From an uncultured Flavonifractor sp. (GTDB lineage: Bacteria; Bacillota; Clostridia; Oscillospirales; Oscillospiraceae): a DNA stretch of 39,217 nucleotides. Below are positions 1 through 7,179 of this stretch, piece after piece. Below the pieces are notes generated by a model. That model was given only the letters and a program-made list of their open reading frames with translations. It was not told where the DNA came from and searched no databases. The stretch lies in contig CALWXZ010000009.1 in the NCBI GenBank assembly GCA_944385625.1, forward strand, positions 1 to 39,217, given 5' to 3'. A program made the position numbers and the translations under genes. Positions within the stretch are counted from its first letter, which is position 1. Every line of letters starts with the position of its first letter.

Positions 1-241
1 CATGGTGTGCAAGATCAACTCCTACAAGGGCAAGATCTTCGCCGTGGAGCCCCCCACCTTTGTGGAGCTGGAGGTCAGCGAGACCGACCCCGGCTTCAAG
101 GGCGACACCGCCACCAACGTGACCAAGCCCGCCACCCTGGAGACCGGCGCCGAGATCAAGGTGCCCCTGTTCATCAACCCCGGCGATAAGATCAAGATCG
201 ACACCCGCACCGGCGAGTATCTGGAGCGCTGCAAGGGTTAA
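1..241 (+). CDS. efp: Translation elongation factor P, C-terminal part (5' truncated by window edge)
   Basis: EF-P binds the ribosome between the P and E sites and relieves stalling at polyproline stretches. Only about the last 79 residues are inside the window. They contain the family-typical [18 protein letters not shown] block, then [18 protein letters not shown] and the terminal [16 protein letters not shown]. These correspond to the middle OB domain's end and the C-terminal OB domain. The N-terminal KOW domain with the modified lysine lies upstream of the window. The ATG at position 2 is an internal methionine, not the start. The gene ends with TAA at 239-241. The next gene lies 180 bp downstream after a hairpin-rich gap. 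Confidence 0.95.
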   Translation, partial: MVCKINSYKGKIFAVEPPTFVELEVSETDPGFKGDTATNVTKPATLETGAEIKVPLFINPGDKIKIDTRTGEYLERCKG

Positions 242-259
242 TCAAATACCCCCTAGATA

Positions 260-365
260 CAAATGGGCCGCGCCGCATAGCGGCACAACCCATTTGATAC
301 CCCCGGTTTCGCGCCCTGTGGCGCGGGTCGAGGTGTTTTCGGGTGAAGTGAATTCACCCGAAAAC
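260..365. repeat. Three consecutive hairpins between efp and the zinc-ribbon gene
   Basis: Hairpin 1 has outer arms CAAATGGG (260-267) and CCCATTTG (289-296), with an inner perfect stem GCCGC-ATA-GCGGC (272-284). Hairpin 2 is GCGCC-CTGT-GGCGC (311-324). Hairpin 3 is a perfect 13-bp stem, GTTTTCGGGTGAA (335-347) with TTCACCCGAAAAC (353-365), around a 5-nt loop. None is followed by a T run, so a classic intrinsic terminator is unlikely. They may be mRNA processing or stabilising structures or a REP-like element. No separate promoter was recognised here. Confidence 0.6.
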
Positions 366-421
366 AGATTCCTATTCCACTGGCCCTTCGTGGCCGACGA
401 CTGAGAAAAGGAGAACCAGTT

Positions 422-895
422 ATGACGATTTCTGAGAAGGTCGCGTACCTGAAGGGCCTGGCCGAGGGCCTGAATATCGACACCGAGAAGTCCAAGGAGG
501 GCAAGCTGCTCAATGTCATCATCGGTATCCTGGAGGAGATCGGGATGTCCATTGAGGATCTGGAGGAGAACACCGTGGCCCTGGGGGAGGAGATCGACGC
601 CATCTCCGACGACCTGGCCGACGTGGAGAAAGCCGTCTATGAGGACGAGGATGACGATGAGGACGATGACGAGTGCTGCTGCGACGACGACTTCTTCGAG
701 ACCGAGTGCCCCAACTGCGGCGAGACTCTGGTCATTGACGAGTCCGTCCTGGATGAGGGCGTGATTCAGTGCCCCAGCTGCAAGCAGAAGTTTGCCCTGG
801 ACCTGTCCGACGACTGCTGCTGCGGCGACGAGGACGAGGAAGGCGGCTGCGGCTGCGGCTGTGGCTGCGAGGACCACGACCACGAGGAGGAGTAA
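422..895 (+). CDS. CD1247-type N-terminal domain protein with zinc ribbon and Cys/Asp/Glu-rich tail
   Basis: This 157-aa protein has three parts. Residues 1-65 form a helical domain (MTISEKVAYLKGLAEGL...) of the kind annotated in Clostridia as the CD1247 N-terminal domain. A very acidic stretch with DEDDDEDDDE follows. Then comes a zinc ribbon of two CPxC knuckles (CPNCGE and CPSCK), followed by clusters CCC, GCGCGCGC and a final HDHEEE. No enzymatic motif is visible. The start is set by AAAAGGAGAA 6-7 nt upstream. It follows efp, a neighbourhood I recall in related Clostridia. The family function is unknown to me; the tail looks suited to binding metal. A terminator follows at 910-950. Confidence 0.8.
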   Translation: MTISEKVAYLKGLAEGLNIDTEKSKEGKLLNVIIGILEEIGMSIEDLEENTVALGEEIDAISDDLADVEKAVYEDEDDDEDDDECCCDDDFFETECPNCGETLVIDESVLDEGVIQCPSCKQKFALDLSDDCCCGDEDEEGGCGCGCGCEDHDHEEE

Positions 896-909
896 TCCCA
901 CCCGAGCAC

Positions 910-950
910 AAGGAGCGCTGCGTTTATCTGCGGCGCTCCTTTTCTTTTTT
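910..950 (+). terminator. Rho-independent terminator after the zinc-ribbon gene
   Basis: Stem AAGGAGCGC (910-918) pairs with GCGCTCCTT (933-941), and is followed by TTTCTTTTTT. Confidence 0.8.
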
Positions 951-1017
951 GGAGAAAGCTTTTGCTTATGGCCACAAAGTCAGTGGGATTTTGGTGAAAA
1001 TGGCGGGGCAAGTCTCT

Positions 1018-1046
1018 TGCGCCTTCTGCGGTTAACGTAGTATAAT
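1018..1046 (+). promoter_or_regulatory. feoAB promoter (sigma-A type)
   Basis: TTGCGC (1018-1023), a 17-bp spacer, then a perfect TATAAT (1041-1046). The start codon of feoAB lies 46 bp further on. Confidence 0.7.
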
Positions 1047-1056
1047 GGGCACGGAA

Positions 1057-1075
1057 TTAGATTAGATTAACTTAG
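1057..1075 (+). promoter_or_regulatory. Possible DtxR/IdeR-like iron operator at the feoAB transcription start
   Basis: The 19 bp TTAGATTAGATTAACTTAG match 14 positions of the DtxR/IdeR consensus TTAGGTTAGCCTAACCTAA as I remember it. The site sits just downstream of the -10, where a repressor would block. The left half is good and the right half is poor, so this is tentative. Confidence 0.35.
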
Positions 1076-1092
1076 TTAGTGGATGGGATGCA

Positions 1093-3540
1093 ATGAAGAT
1101 ACAAGAGACACAAAACCATAAAACCCTGGAGGAGGTCCAGCCCGGAGAACAGGGCACCATCCTCCAGGTGGGCAACAGCCGGGGCCCGGTCAAGCGCCGG
1201 CTGGTAGATATGGGCCTGACTCCCGGCACCCAGGTCATGGTGCGGAAAGTGGCCCCCTTCGGCGACCCGGTGGAGCTGAACCTGCGGGGTTATGAGCTGT
1301 CCCTGCGGAAAGCGGACGCCGCCCAGATCCTCATCGCCACCGGCGAGGAGGGGGAGCAGCGGGCCAAGGCCCGCAAGAAGCGCATGGGCATGGTGCAGCA
1401 TCTGCCCGATGAGGAGACTCTGCGCCGGATGGACGCCGATCACGCCCATGAGGCCGCCGAGCACGGCGGCGTACCTGACTACGCCAGCCACGACACCCGG
1501 GAGATGAAGCTGGCTCTGGTGGGCAACCCCAACTGCGGCAAGACCACCCTCTTCAACGCCCTTACCGGCTCCAACCAGTATGTGGGCAACTGGCCCGGCG
1601 TGACGGTGGAGAAGAAGGAGGGCAAGGCCCAGGTGGACGGCAAGGACGTCACCGTGGTGGACCTGCCCGGCATCTACTCCCTGTCCCCCTACTCCATGGA
1701 GGAGATCGTGGCCCGGGACTTTATCGTGGGAGAGCGGCCCGACGCCATTATCGATATCATTGACGCCACCAATATCGAGCGCAACCTCTACCTGACCGCC
1801 CAGCTGCTGGAGCTGGAGCGGCCCATGGTCATCGCCCTGAACTTTATGGACGAGGTGGAGAAGCATGGGGACAAGATCGACGTGGACCAGCTGTCCAAGG
1901 CTCTGGGTGTGCCGGTGATCCCCATCACCGCCCGGTCGGGTAAGAACATCCAGAAGCTGCTGGAGGTGGCCCACCACCAGATGCACGTGGGGGTCACCGT
2001 GGAGCCAGACGATTTGTACGACGACTTCACCCATCAGATTCACCACAAGGTGGGCGAGCTGATCCACGATAAGGCCTACGCCGCGCACATCCCGGCCCAC
2101 TGGGCCTCCATCAAGCTCATTGAGGGCGACTCCCTGGTGGAGAAGGCCCTGGGTCTGAGCGGGGTGGAAAAGGCGGCCCTGGAGCGGGTCTGCCAGGAGT
2201 ACGAGGGGGCCTATGAGCTGGGCGACCGGGAGACCCTCATCGCCGACGCCCGGTATCAGTTCATCCAGAAGGTGGTGGAGCTGTGCGTCCACCGGGGCCG
2301 TCCGCTGGGGACGCCCACCCTGTCCGACCGGGTGGACGCCATTGTCACCCACAAGTTCCTGGCCATTCCGGTGTTCCTGGTGATGATGCTGGCCATGTTC
2401 GCCCTGACCTTCGGCCCCGGCCAGATGCTGGCCGACGGGGTGGATACCCTTATTGGCGGCTACTTTGCCGACTGGGTACGGGGCGTGCTGGCCGTGGCCG
2501 GTACGGCCCCCTGGGTGGAGGCCCTGCTGGTGGACGGCGTAATTGCCGGCGTGGGAGGCGTATTGACCTTCCTGCCCCAGATCGCCATCCTGTTCCTCTT
2601 CCTGTCCTTCCTGGAGGACTCGGGCTATATGGCCCGGGCCGCCTTTATCATGGACCGGCTGCTGCGGCGGTTCGGTCTCAGCGGCAAGGCGTTTATTCCC
2701 ATGCTGATGGGCTTCGGCTGCACGGTGCCCGCCGTCATGGGCGCCCGCACTATGGAGAATGAGAAGGACCGCCGTATGACCATCATGCTGGTGCCCTTCA
2801 TGTCCTGTTCCGCCCGGCTGCCGGTGTACGGCCTGCTCACCGCCGCCTTCTTCCCCCGGTACGGCGGGGTGGTGGTGTTTTCCCTGTATCTGCTGGGCCT
2901 GATTTTCGCCATCCTCTCCGGCATTTTGCTCAAGAAGCTGGTGTTCAAGGGGGAGCCCGCCGCCTTTGTGCTGGAGCTGCCCCCCTACCGCCTGCCCACC
3001 CTGAAAAACATCGCGCTCCATGTCTGGGAGAAGGTAAAGGGCTTCCTGGTGAAGGCCGGCACCCTGATCCTGGCCATGAGCGTGCTGCTGTGGTTCCTCC
3101 AGACCTTCGGTGTGGAGAACGGGGCCTTCGGCATGGTGTCCGACGCCGAGTTCTCCATCCTGGGCAACATCGGCTCCTTCCTGGCCCCCGTCTTCGCACC
3201 GCTGGGCTTTGGTACCTGGCAGGCGGCGGTGGCCCTCCTCTCCGGCCTTATCGCCAAGGAGATGGTGGTGTCCTCCATGAGTATGTTCTACGGCTTCTCG
3301 GTCACCGCCAGCGGCGCCGCCATTGCCGCCGCCCTGGGCGGCACCTTCCAGAGTCCTCTGGCGGCCTACTCCTTCCTGGTGTTCGTGCTGCTCTATGTAC
3401 CCTGCGTGGCGGCGGTATCCACCATCCGTAAGGAGATGAACTCGGTCAAGTGGACCTTGGCCTCCATCGGCTGGCAGCTGTGCGCCGCCTGGATCGGCTC
3501 CTTCCTGGTCTACCAGATCGGCTCCCTGTTTTTGAGGTAA
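1093..3540 (+). CDS. feoB: FeoA-FeoB fusion, ferrous iron transporter
   Basis: This 815-aa inner-membrane protein imports Fe(II). Residues about 12-85 are a FeoA SH3-like domain (VKRRLVDMGLTPGTQV). Residues 86-137 are a charged linker. The GTPase domain starts near 138 with G1 GNPNCGKT (144-151), G3 DLPG (190-193) and G4 NFMD (250-253). The rest is the FeoB membrane core with conserved GFGCTVPAVMGARTMENEK and PFMSCSARLPVYG. FeoA and FeoB are often separate genes, so the fusion explains the length. The ATG at 1093 has only a weak RBS (GGATGGG). A 54-aa Cys-rich protein and a Sir2 gene follow within 15 bp each. An iron-responsive operator may lie at 1057-1075. Confidence 0.95.
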   Translation: MKIQETQNHKTLEEVQPGEQGTILQVGNSRGPVKRRLVDMGLTPGTQVMVRKVAPFGDPVELNLRGYELSLRKADAAQILIATGEEGEQRAKARKKRMGMVQHLPDEETLRRMDADHAHEAAEHGGVPDYASHDTREMKLALVGNPNCGKTTLFNALTGSNQYVGNWPGVTVEKKEGKAQVDGKDVTVVDLPGIYSLSPYSMEEIVARDFIVGERPDAIIDIIDATNIERNLYLTAQLLELERPMVIALNFMDEVEKHGDKIDVDQLSKALGVPVIPITARSGKNIQKLLEVAHHQMHVGVTVEPDDLYDDFTHQIHHKVGELIHDKAYAAHIPAHWASIKLIEGDSLVEKALGLSGVEKAALERVCQEYEGAYELGDRETLIADARYQFIQKVVELCVHRGRPLGTPTLSDRVDAIVTHKFLAIPVFLVMMLAMFALTFGPGQMLADGVDTLIGGYFADWVRGVLAVAGTAPWVEALLVDGVIAGVGGVLTFLPQIAILFLFLSFLEDSGYMARAAFIMDRLLRRFGLSGKAFIPMLMGFGCTVPAVMGARTMENEKDRRMTIMLVPFMSCSARLPVYGLLTAAFFPRYGGVVVFSLYLLGLIFAILSGILLKKLVFKGEPAAFVLELPPYRLPTLKNIALHVWEKVKGFLVKAGTLILAMSVLLWFLQTFGVENGAFGMVSDAEFSILGNIGSFLAPVFAPLGFGTWQAAVALLSGLIAKEMVVSSMSMFYGFSVTASGAAIAAALGGTFQSPLAAYSFLVFVLLYVPCVAAVSTIRKEMNSVKWTLASIGWQLCAAWIGSFLVYQIGSLFLR

Positions 3541-3544
3541 CAGT

Positions 3545-3709
3545 ATGCTGAAAGTGCTCATTTACATCGGTGTGGCCGCCCTCATTCTCTGGGCGGCGGT
3601 CTACCTGATCTACCGGTTCCATCAGAACCTGAAAGGCAAGCGGGGGTGCGACTGCGGCGGCTGCTCCAGCTGCCCTCACACCTACTGCCGCCACCGGAAA
3701 GCGCCGTAA
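3545..3709 (+). CDS. FeoB-associated Cys-rich membrane protein (54 aa)
   Basis: This is a small gene starting 4 bp after the feoB stop. The product begins MLKVLIYIGVAALILWAAVYLIY, a single N-terminal membrane helix. It ends in a basic, Cys-rich cytoplasmic tail with CDCGGCSSC and a last Cys at 48. This matches the pattern of the FeoB-associated Cys-rich membrane protein family, placed next to FeoB in many Firmicutes and thought to aid Fe(II) handling. The cysteine spacing is the main evidence, with position and size. The gene is cotranscribed with feoAB and the downstream Sir2 gene. Confidence 0.85.
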   Translation: MLKVLIYIGVAALILWAAVYLIYRFHQNLKGKRGCDCGGCSSCPHTYCRHRKAP

Positions 3710-3722
3710 AGGAGGGCTTATT

Positions 3723-4448
3723 ATGGATGAGAAGGGCCAGAAACTGCAGAACTGGATCGACGAGAGCCAGAACATCGTCTTTTTCGGCGGGGCGGGGGTG
3801 TCCACCGAGAGCGGTATCCCCGATTTCCGCAGTGTGGACGGCCTGTACAACCAGCAGTACGCCTATCCGCCGGAGACCATTCTGAGTCACACCTTCTTCC
3901 AGAAGAATCCGGAGGAGTTCTACCGGTTCTACCACAACAAGATGCTCTTTCCCGACGCCAAACCCAACGCCGCTCACCGGAAGCTGGCGGAGCTGGAACG
4001 GGCGGGCAAGCTGAAGGCTGTGGTGACCCAGAACATCGACGGGCTCCACCAGGCCGCGGGCAGCGTCAATGTGTATGAGCTCCACGGCTCGGTCCACCGG
4101 AACTACTGCATGAAGTGCCATCAGTTCTACGATCTGGACTTCATGATGAAGCAGGAGGGGGTACCCCACTGTCCGGTGTGCGGCGGGATGATTAAACCGG
4201 ATGTGGTGCTCTATGAGGAGTCCCTGGATCAGGAGACCATCGAGGCCGCCGTGCTGGCCATCTCCCGGGCGGATATGCTCATCATCGGGGGCACCTCTCT
4301 GGCGGTGTATCCGGCGGCGGGGCTGATCCGCTACTACCGGGGGCACAAGCTGACCCTCATCAACAAGAGCCCCACCCCCTACGACAAGGAGGCCGACCTG
4401 GTGATCGCCGGTCCCATTGGAGAAATCCTGGGGGCCATATCCGTATAG
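3723..4448 (+). CDS. cobB: NAD-dependent protein deacylase, Sir2 family
   Basis: Sirtuins remove acyl groups from protein lysines using NAD+, giving nicotinamide and O-acyl-ADP-ribose. The 241-aa protein has [15 protein letters not shown] (23-37), TQNIDGLH (102-109), the catalytic His121 in HGS, four zinc cysteines (129, 132, 150, 153), and GTSLAVYPA with INKSP near the C terminus. The length is normal for bacterial sirtuins. AAAGGAGGGC lies 6-7 nt before the ATG. It begins 13 bp after the Cys-rich gene and is the last gene of the feoAB operon, ending at a strong terminator. The acyl specificity cannot be read from the sequence. Confidence 0.93.
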   Translation: MDEKGQKLQNWIDESQNIVFFGGAGVSTESGIPDFRSVDGLYNQQYAYPPETILSHTFFQKNPEEFYRFYHNKMLFPDAKPNAAHRKLAELERAGKLKAVVTQNIDGLHQAAGSVNVYELHGSVHRNYCMKCHQFYDLDFMMKQEGVPHCPVCGGMIKPDVVLYEESLDQETIEAAVLAISRADMLIIGGTSLAVYPAAGLIRYYRGHKLTLINKSPTPYDKEADLVIAGPIGEILGAISV

Positions 4449-4453
4449 TCCCT

Positions 4454-4485
4454 GAAAAGGACCTGCCGCGGCAGGTCCTTTTTTC
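4454..4485 (+). terminator. Rho-independent terminator after cobB
   Basis: AAGGACCTGCC pairs with GGCAGGTCCTT, followed by TTTT. Confidence 0.9.
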
Positions 4486-4486
4486 C

Positions 4487-4515
4487 TTGTCAACGGCTAT
4501 GCTTCCCGGTATAAT
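4487..4515 (+). promoter_or_regulatory. Promoter of the AlbA_2-domain gene
   Basis: TTGTCA (4487-4492), a 17-bp spacer and TATAAT (4510-4515), just after the upstream terminator. Confidence 0.7.
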
Positions 4516-4545
4516 GGAGGCACTACGGAAGGGGAGGCCGGGCCT

Positions 4546-5001
4546 ATGTTCGACTTCACACAGATCAGCCATTATCGGGAGAACAATCGTTTGGAGGCCA
4601 AGCTGGCCACCGGAGGCCTGCCCCACAGCATCTGGGAGAGCTACTCCGCCTTTGCCAATACCTATGGCGGGGTGATCCTGCTGGGGGTGGAGGAGCTGCC
4701 CGACCACAGCCTGCGGGTGCAGGGCCTGCTGGACCCCCAGGGCATGGTGGAGGAGTTTATTGCCGGCCTGGACGATCCGGCGGTGGTCAGCGTCAATCTT
4801 CTGGAGGAGGAGGATATCCAGATTCTCCATGTGGACGGCGGAGATATCGTGGCCATCACCGTGCCTATGGCGGAACAGGATCAGCGGCCGGTGTACATCG
4901 GGGGAAACCTGCGCCGGGGCTCCTACCGCCGCAGCGGAGACGGGGATTATCACTGCACCCAGGCCGAGCTGAACGCCATGCTGGGCGGCCGCTCCCACTG
5001 A
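4546..5001 (+). CDS. Stand-alone AlbA_2 (Schlafen-like) putative nucleic-acid/ATP-binding protein
   Basis: This 151-aa protein matches the AlbA_2 domain pattern. It has RENNRLEAKLATGGLPHSIWESYSAFANT (the 'E-K ... aFaNt' core), GGVILLGVEE, and a C-terminal YIGGNLRRGSYRRSGD corresponding to the 'vy.R.gs.t..a' strand. Proteins with this domain are usually 400 aa or more with a helix-turn-helix C-terminal part. Here the frame stops cleanly after the domain and no continuation is visible downstream. It is either a natural single-domain form or an old truncation. It has its own promoter. The function is unknown; bacterial AlbA_2 proteins are often called transcriptional regulators without direct proof. 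Confidence 0.75.
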   Translation: MFDFTQISHYRENNRLEAKLATGGLPHSIWESYSAFANTYGGVILLGVEELPDHSLRVQGLLDPQGMVEEFIAGLDDPAVVSVNLLEEEDIQILHVDGGDIVAITVPMAEQDQRPVYIGGNLRRGSYRRSGDGDYHCTQAELNAMLGGRSH

Positions 5002-5049
5002 GTACTTTTTGACGGCAAAAAGCCCGGCGCAACCGGAAGTTTACGGGAA

Positions 5050-5096
5050 AAAACCCAAACGCAACTGCAAATTGGTTTCAGTTGCGTTTGGGTTTT
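5050..5096. promoter_or_regulatory. Perfect 18-bp inverted repeat upstream of XRE/membrane regulator
   Basis: AAAACCCAAACGCAACTG (5050-5067) is the exact reverse complement of 5079-5096, with an 11-bp loop. It could end the upstream transcript, since T4 closes the right arm. It could also be an operator for the XRE protein whose gene starts 36 bp later. The inner core GCAACTG...CAGTTGC resembles the GCAACC...GGTTGC palindrome before the XRE gene at 30620. Confidence 0.6.
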
Positions 5097-5132
5097 GCTA
5101 TGCTGGAGCCACCTTGAGAGGAGGCAAAGACC

Positions 5133-6059
5133 ATGAGTTTTGGGACAAATTTACAATTTCTGCGGGACAGGGCCGGGATGACTCAGGAGGGACTGGCCGA
5201 GGCCCTTCAGGTGTCCCGTCAGTCGGTGAGCAAGTGGGAGTCGGACGCCACTTTTCCGGAAATGGAAAAATTGCTGGTGTTGTGTGAGCTCTTTCACACC
5301 GATCTGGACACCCTGCTGCGGGGGGATGTGCGGGAGCATTACCAGAGCGACGCCGCCGGGTATGACCGGTTTATGAATTGGTTCTCCAACTGGGTGGCAT
5401 TGGGCGTGGGCCTTATTATTCTGTCGATCGCTTTGGGACTGGGCTGCCGGGGCTGGTTCGGTGCATCGGAGATTGCCGTCCCCGCTGTTCTGCTGTCTGG
5501 TGTGGCGGTGGCGGTAGCGATCCTCATTGTGGCTGGAATGCGGTACGACCGCTTTGAAAAGGAGCATCCCCTGATTCAGGATTTCTATACCCGGCAGCAG
5601 AGGGAGCGATATTTGGGCCGTTTCCCCTTCCTTATTGCTCTGCCGGTGGCGGCCATCATCATTGGTGCCCTGTGGCTGGTACTGCTGGGCGAGTGGGCGG
5701 AACAGCAGGGAGAGCGGGCGGAACTGGGGCTGATGGCCGTATTTTTGCTTATCATAGCCGGTGCGGTGACAGTGCTGGTGTGGGCCTCGCTCCGCAGAGG
5801 TAAGTACGACCTTGAGGCCTGGAACAAACAGCACAACCCAACTCCGGAAGAAGAGGCCCGTCAGAAAAAGGCGGGCTGGGTGTGCGGGGCCATTATGATC
5901 GCCGCCACCGTCATTTATATGGCCGTGGGTTTCGGTACCATGGCCATGGGCGGCGATTATAAAAATGACTGGGGCTGGCGCTGGGGATGGATTGTCTATC
6001 CCATTGGGGGCGTGATCTGCGCCCTTGTGTCCCATCTGATGGAAAAGGGAGAAGAATAA
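5133..6059 (+). CDS. XRE-family regulator fused to multi-helix membrane domain
   Basis: This 308-aa protein begins with a helix-turn-helix (residues about 5-60: LRDRAGMTQEGLAEALQVSRQSVSKWESDATFPEMEKL). A linker to about 85 follows, then several hydrophobic segments: about 90-105 (WVALGVGLIILSIALGL), 114-134, 170-190, 200-220, 255-275 and 288-302. The layout implies a DNA-binding domain held at the membrane. Ligand and targets are unknown. GAGAGGAGG sits about 9 nt before the ATG. The recognition helix SRQSVSKWESDA is nearly the same as in the XRE protein at 30620. It converges with hsp20 at a shared terminator. Confidence 0.85.
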   Translation: MSFGTNLQFLRDRAGMTQEGLAEALQVSRQSVSKWESDATFPEMEKLLVLCELFHTDLDTLLRGDVREHYQSDAAGYDRFMNWFSNWVALGVGLIILSIALGLGCRGWFGASEIAVPAVLLSGVAVAVAILIVAGMRYDRFEKEHPLIQDFYTRQQRERYLGRFPFLIALPVAAIIIGALWLVLLGEWAEQQGERAELGLMAVFLLIIAGAVTVLVWASLRRGKYDLEAWNKQHNPTPEEEARQKKAGWVCGAIMIAATVIYMAVGFGTMAMGGDYKNDWGWRWGWIVYPIGGVICALVSHLMEKGEE

Positions 6060-6063
6060 CAAA

Positions 6064-6100
6064 GAGGGCCTGCCGCATGAGCGGCAGGCCCTCTCTCTGT
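6064..6100. terminator. Bidirectional terminator between XRE gene and hsp20
   Basis: A perfect 13-bp stem, GAGGGCCTGCCGC (6064-6076) with GCGGCAGGCCCTC (6081-6093), lies between convergent genes with pyrimidine-rich flanks on both sides. Confidence 0.85.
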
Positions 6101-6106
6101 TTGCAA

Positions 6107-6550
6107 TCAGCCGATGGCGATGGTGGAACTCTGGGGCAGTTGCTTCTTGGCTTGCTTGGGCATGGACAGCTTCAGAATACCGTCCTCATACTTGGCGGAA
6201 ACATCCTTGCAGTCCACATCGCCCACATAGAAACTCCGGCTGCAGGCGCCGGCGTAGCGCTCCTGGCGGATATACTTGCCTTCCTTATCCGTCTCGTCCT
6301 TGTCCAGGCCCTTGGCGGCGCGGATGGTCAGATAACCGTCCTTCAGGTCCACGTTGATCTCGTCCTTCTTGAAGCCGGGCAGATCGATATCCATCTCGTA
6401 GGTATCCTCGGTCTCCCGCACATCGGTCTTCATCAGGTTCTTGGCCCGCTTGCCGTACAGCTCATTGCGGCCATTCCACATCGGGAACATCCCGAAGGTA
6501 TCGTCAAAGAAATCATCAAACAGGTTCTCACTAAAAATGCTGGGCAACAT
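6107..6550 (-). CDS. Small heat shock protein, Hsp20/alpha-crystallin family (copy 1)
   Basis: This ATP-independent holdase of 147 aa prevents aggregation of unfolded proteins. The alpha-crystallin domain runs from about 39 to 137: MKTDVRETEDTYEMDIDLPGFKKDEINVDLKDGYLTIRAAK, then YEDGILKLSMPK with the conserved G-x-L motif. The short C-terminal tail ends STIAIG, an I-x-I-like motif used in oligomer contacts. GGAGGAATGACTT precedes the ATG. The upstream CIRCE element indicates HrcA repression. A close paralogue of the same length is at 29948, with the same start motif MLPSIF and C terminus, showing gene duplication. Confidence 0.95.
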   Translation of the reverse strand: MLPSIFSENLFDDFFDDTFGMFPMWNGRNELYGKRAKNLMKTDVRETEDTYEMDIDLPGFKKDEINVDLKDGYLTIRAAKGLDKDETDKEGKYIRQERYAGACSRSFYVGDVDCKDVSAKYEDGILKLSMPKQAKKQLPQSSTIAIG

Positions 6551-6628
6551 AAGTCATTCCTCCGTTTCTTGCACTTATCTTTTGCCCTGCGGGAGGAACC
6601 TCTGGGTTCCTCTCTTTGGAACAACTAT

Positions 6629-6671
6629 GTTATAGCACGATGGATTAGCACTGTCAATAGGAGAGTGCTAA
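6629..6671 (-). promoter_or_regulatory. CIRCE operator and promoter of hsp20 copy 1
   Basis: Read on the minus strand, TTAGCACTC, 9 bp, CAGTGCTAA (6671-6645) is the CIRCE inverted repeat bound by HrcA, with one base off consensus. That base forms part of TTGACA (6657-6652). A 17-bp spacer and TATAAC (6634-6629) follow. HrcA binding would cover the -35 box. Confidence 0.93.
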
Positions 6672-6787
6672 TGTTAACAAAAGTCACAATATTTGTTCAC
6701 AAAATATATGATATTCTGAAAATATCCATTTAATTGGTAAATAATTTGGACGCCTGTCAGGACGGATGGGAGAACAGTTTCAGAAGA

Positions 6788-6825
6788 AACCGAGGCCCCC
6801 CGGCAACCGGAGGGCCTCGGTTTGT
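6788..6825 (-). terminator. Terminator of the arsR-trxR-trxA operon
   Basis: CCGAGGCCC...GGGCCTCGG stem (about 6790-6820). On the minus strand it is followed by TTTCTTCTG. Confidence 0.8.
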
Positions 6826-6829
6826 CTGT

Positions 6830-7144
6830 TTACAGTTTGGAGTCCAGCACGGCGGTGTAGGCCTGGGGAGGCATCACGCCCACCTTCCGGTCAAACTCCT
6901 TGCCGTCCTTCAGGAAGATAACGGTGGGGATGCTCATGACGCCGAAGCGCATGGCCAGGTTGGGCTCGTCGTCCACGTTGACCTTGCCCACCAGGGCCTT
7001 GCCCTCGTACTTGGCCGCCAGATCCTCGATGACCGGGGAGAGCATCTTGCAGGGGCCGCACCAGGAGGCCCAGAAGTCCACCATGGAGATGCCGTTGGAA
7101 ACCGCCTTGTCAAAGGCCTCGTTGGTCAGATGAATGATAGACAT
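6830..7144 (-). CDS. trxA: Thioredoxin
   Basis: This 104-aa cytosolic dithiol reductant has the active site WCGPC (Cys29, Cys32) in FWASWCGPCKMLSPVIEDLA and the cis-proline loop MSIPTVIFLKDG. An in-frame ATG at 7153 also exists, but it abuts the AAAGGA ribosome binding site. The ATG at 7144 has correct 8-nt spacing and the usual thioredoxin N terminus (MSIIHLTNEAF), so I chose it. It lies 35 bp after the thioredoxin-reductase-like gene in the same operon and is the natural partner of that enzyme. Confidence 0.93.
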   Translation of the reverse strand: MSIIHLTNEAFDKAVSNGISMVDFWASWCGPCKMLSPVIEDLAAKYEGKALVGKVNVDDEPNLAMRFGVMSIPTVIFLKDGKEFDRKVGVMPPQAYTAVLDSKL

Positions 7145-7179
7145 AGAAAACATCCTTTCTCTGTGTATTTATATAAAAA

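Noticed and set aside
1072-3561. Long open frame (829 aa) antisense to feoAB
   Set aside because: A mirror of GC-rich codon use on the other strand. The product is low-complexity (His/Gln/Gly-rich) with no domain, while the sense frame has full FeoA-FeoB motifs.
5050-5096. Phage or element attachment site at the 18-bp inverted repeat
   Set aside because: It is an inverted, not direct, repeat, and no integrase, tRNA gene or mobile genes are near.
7145-7153. Earlier thioredoxin start (ATG at 7153)
   Set aside because: The ribosome binding site AAAGGA touches this ATG; spacing suits the ATG at 7144.
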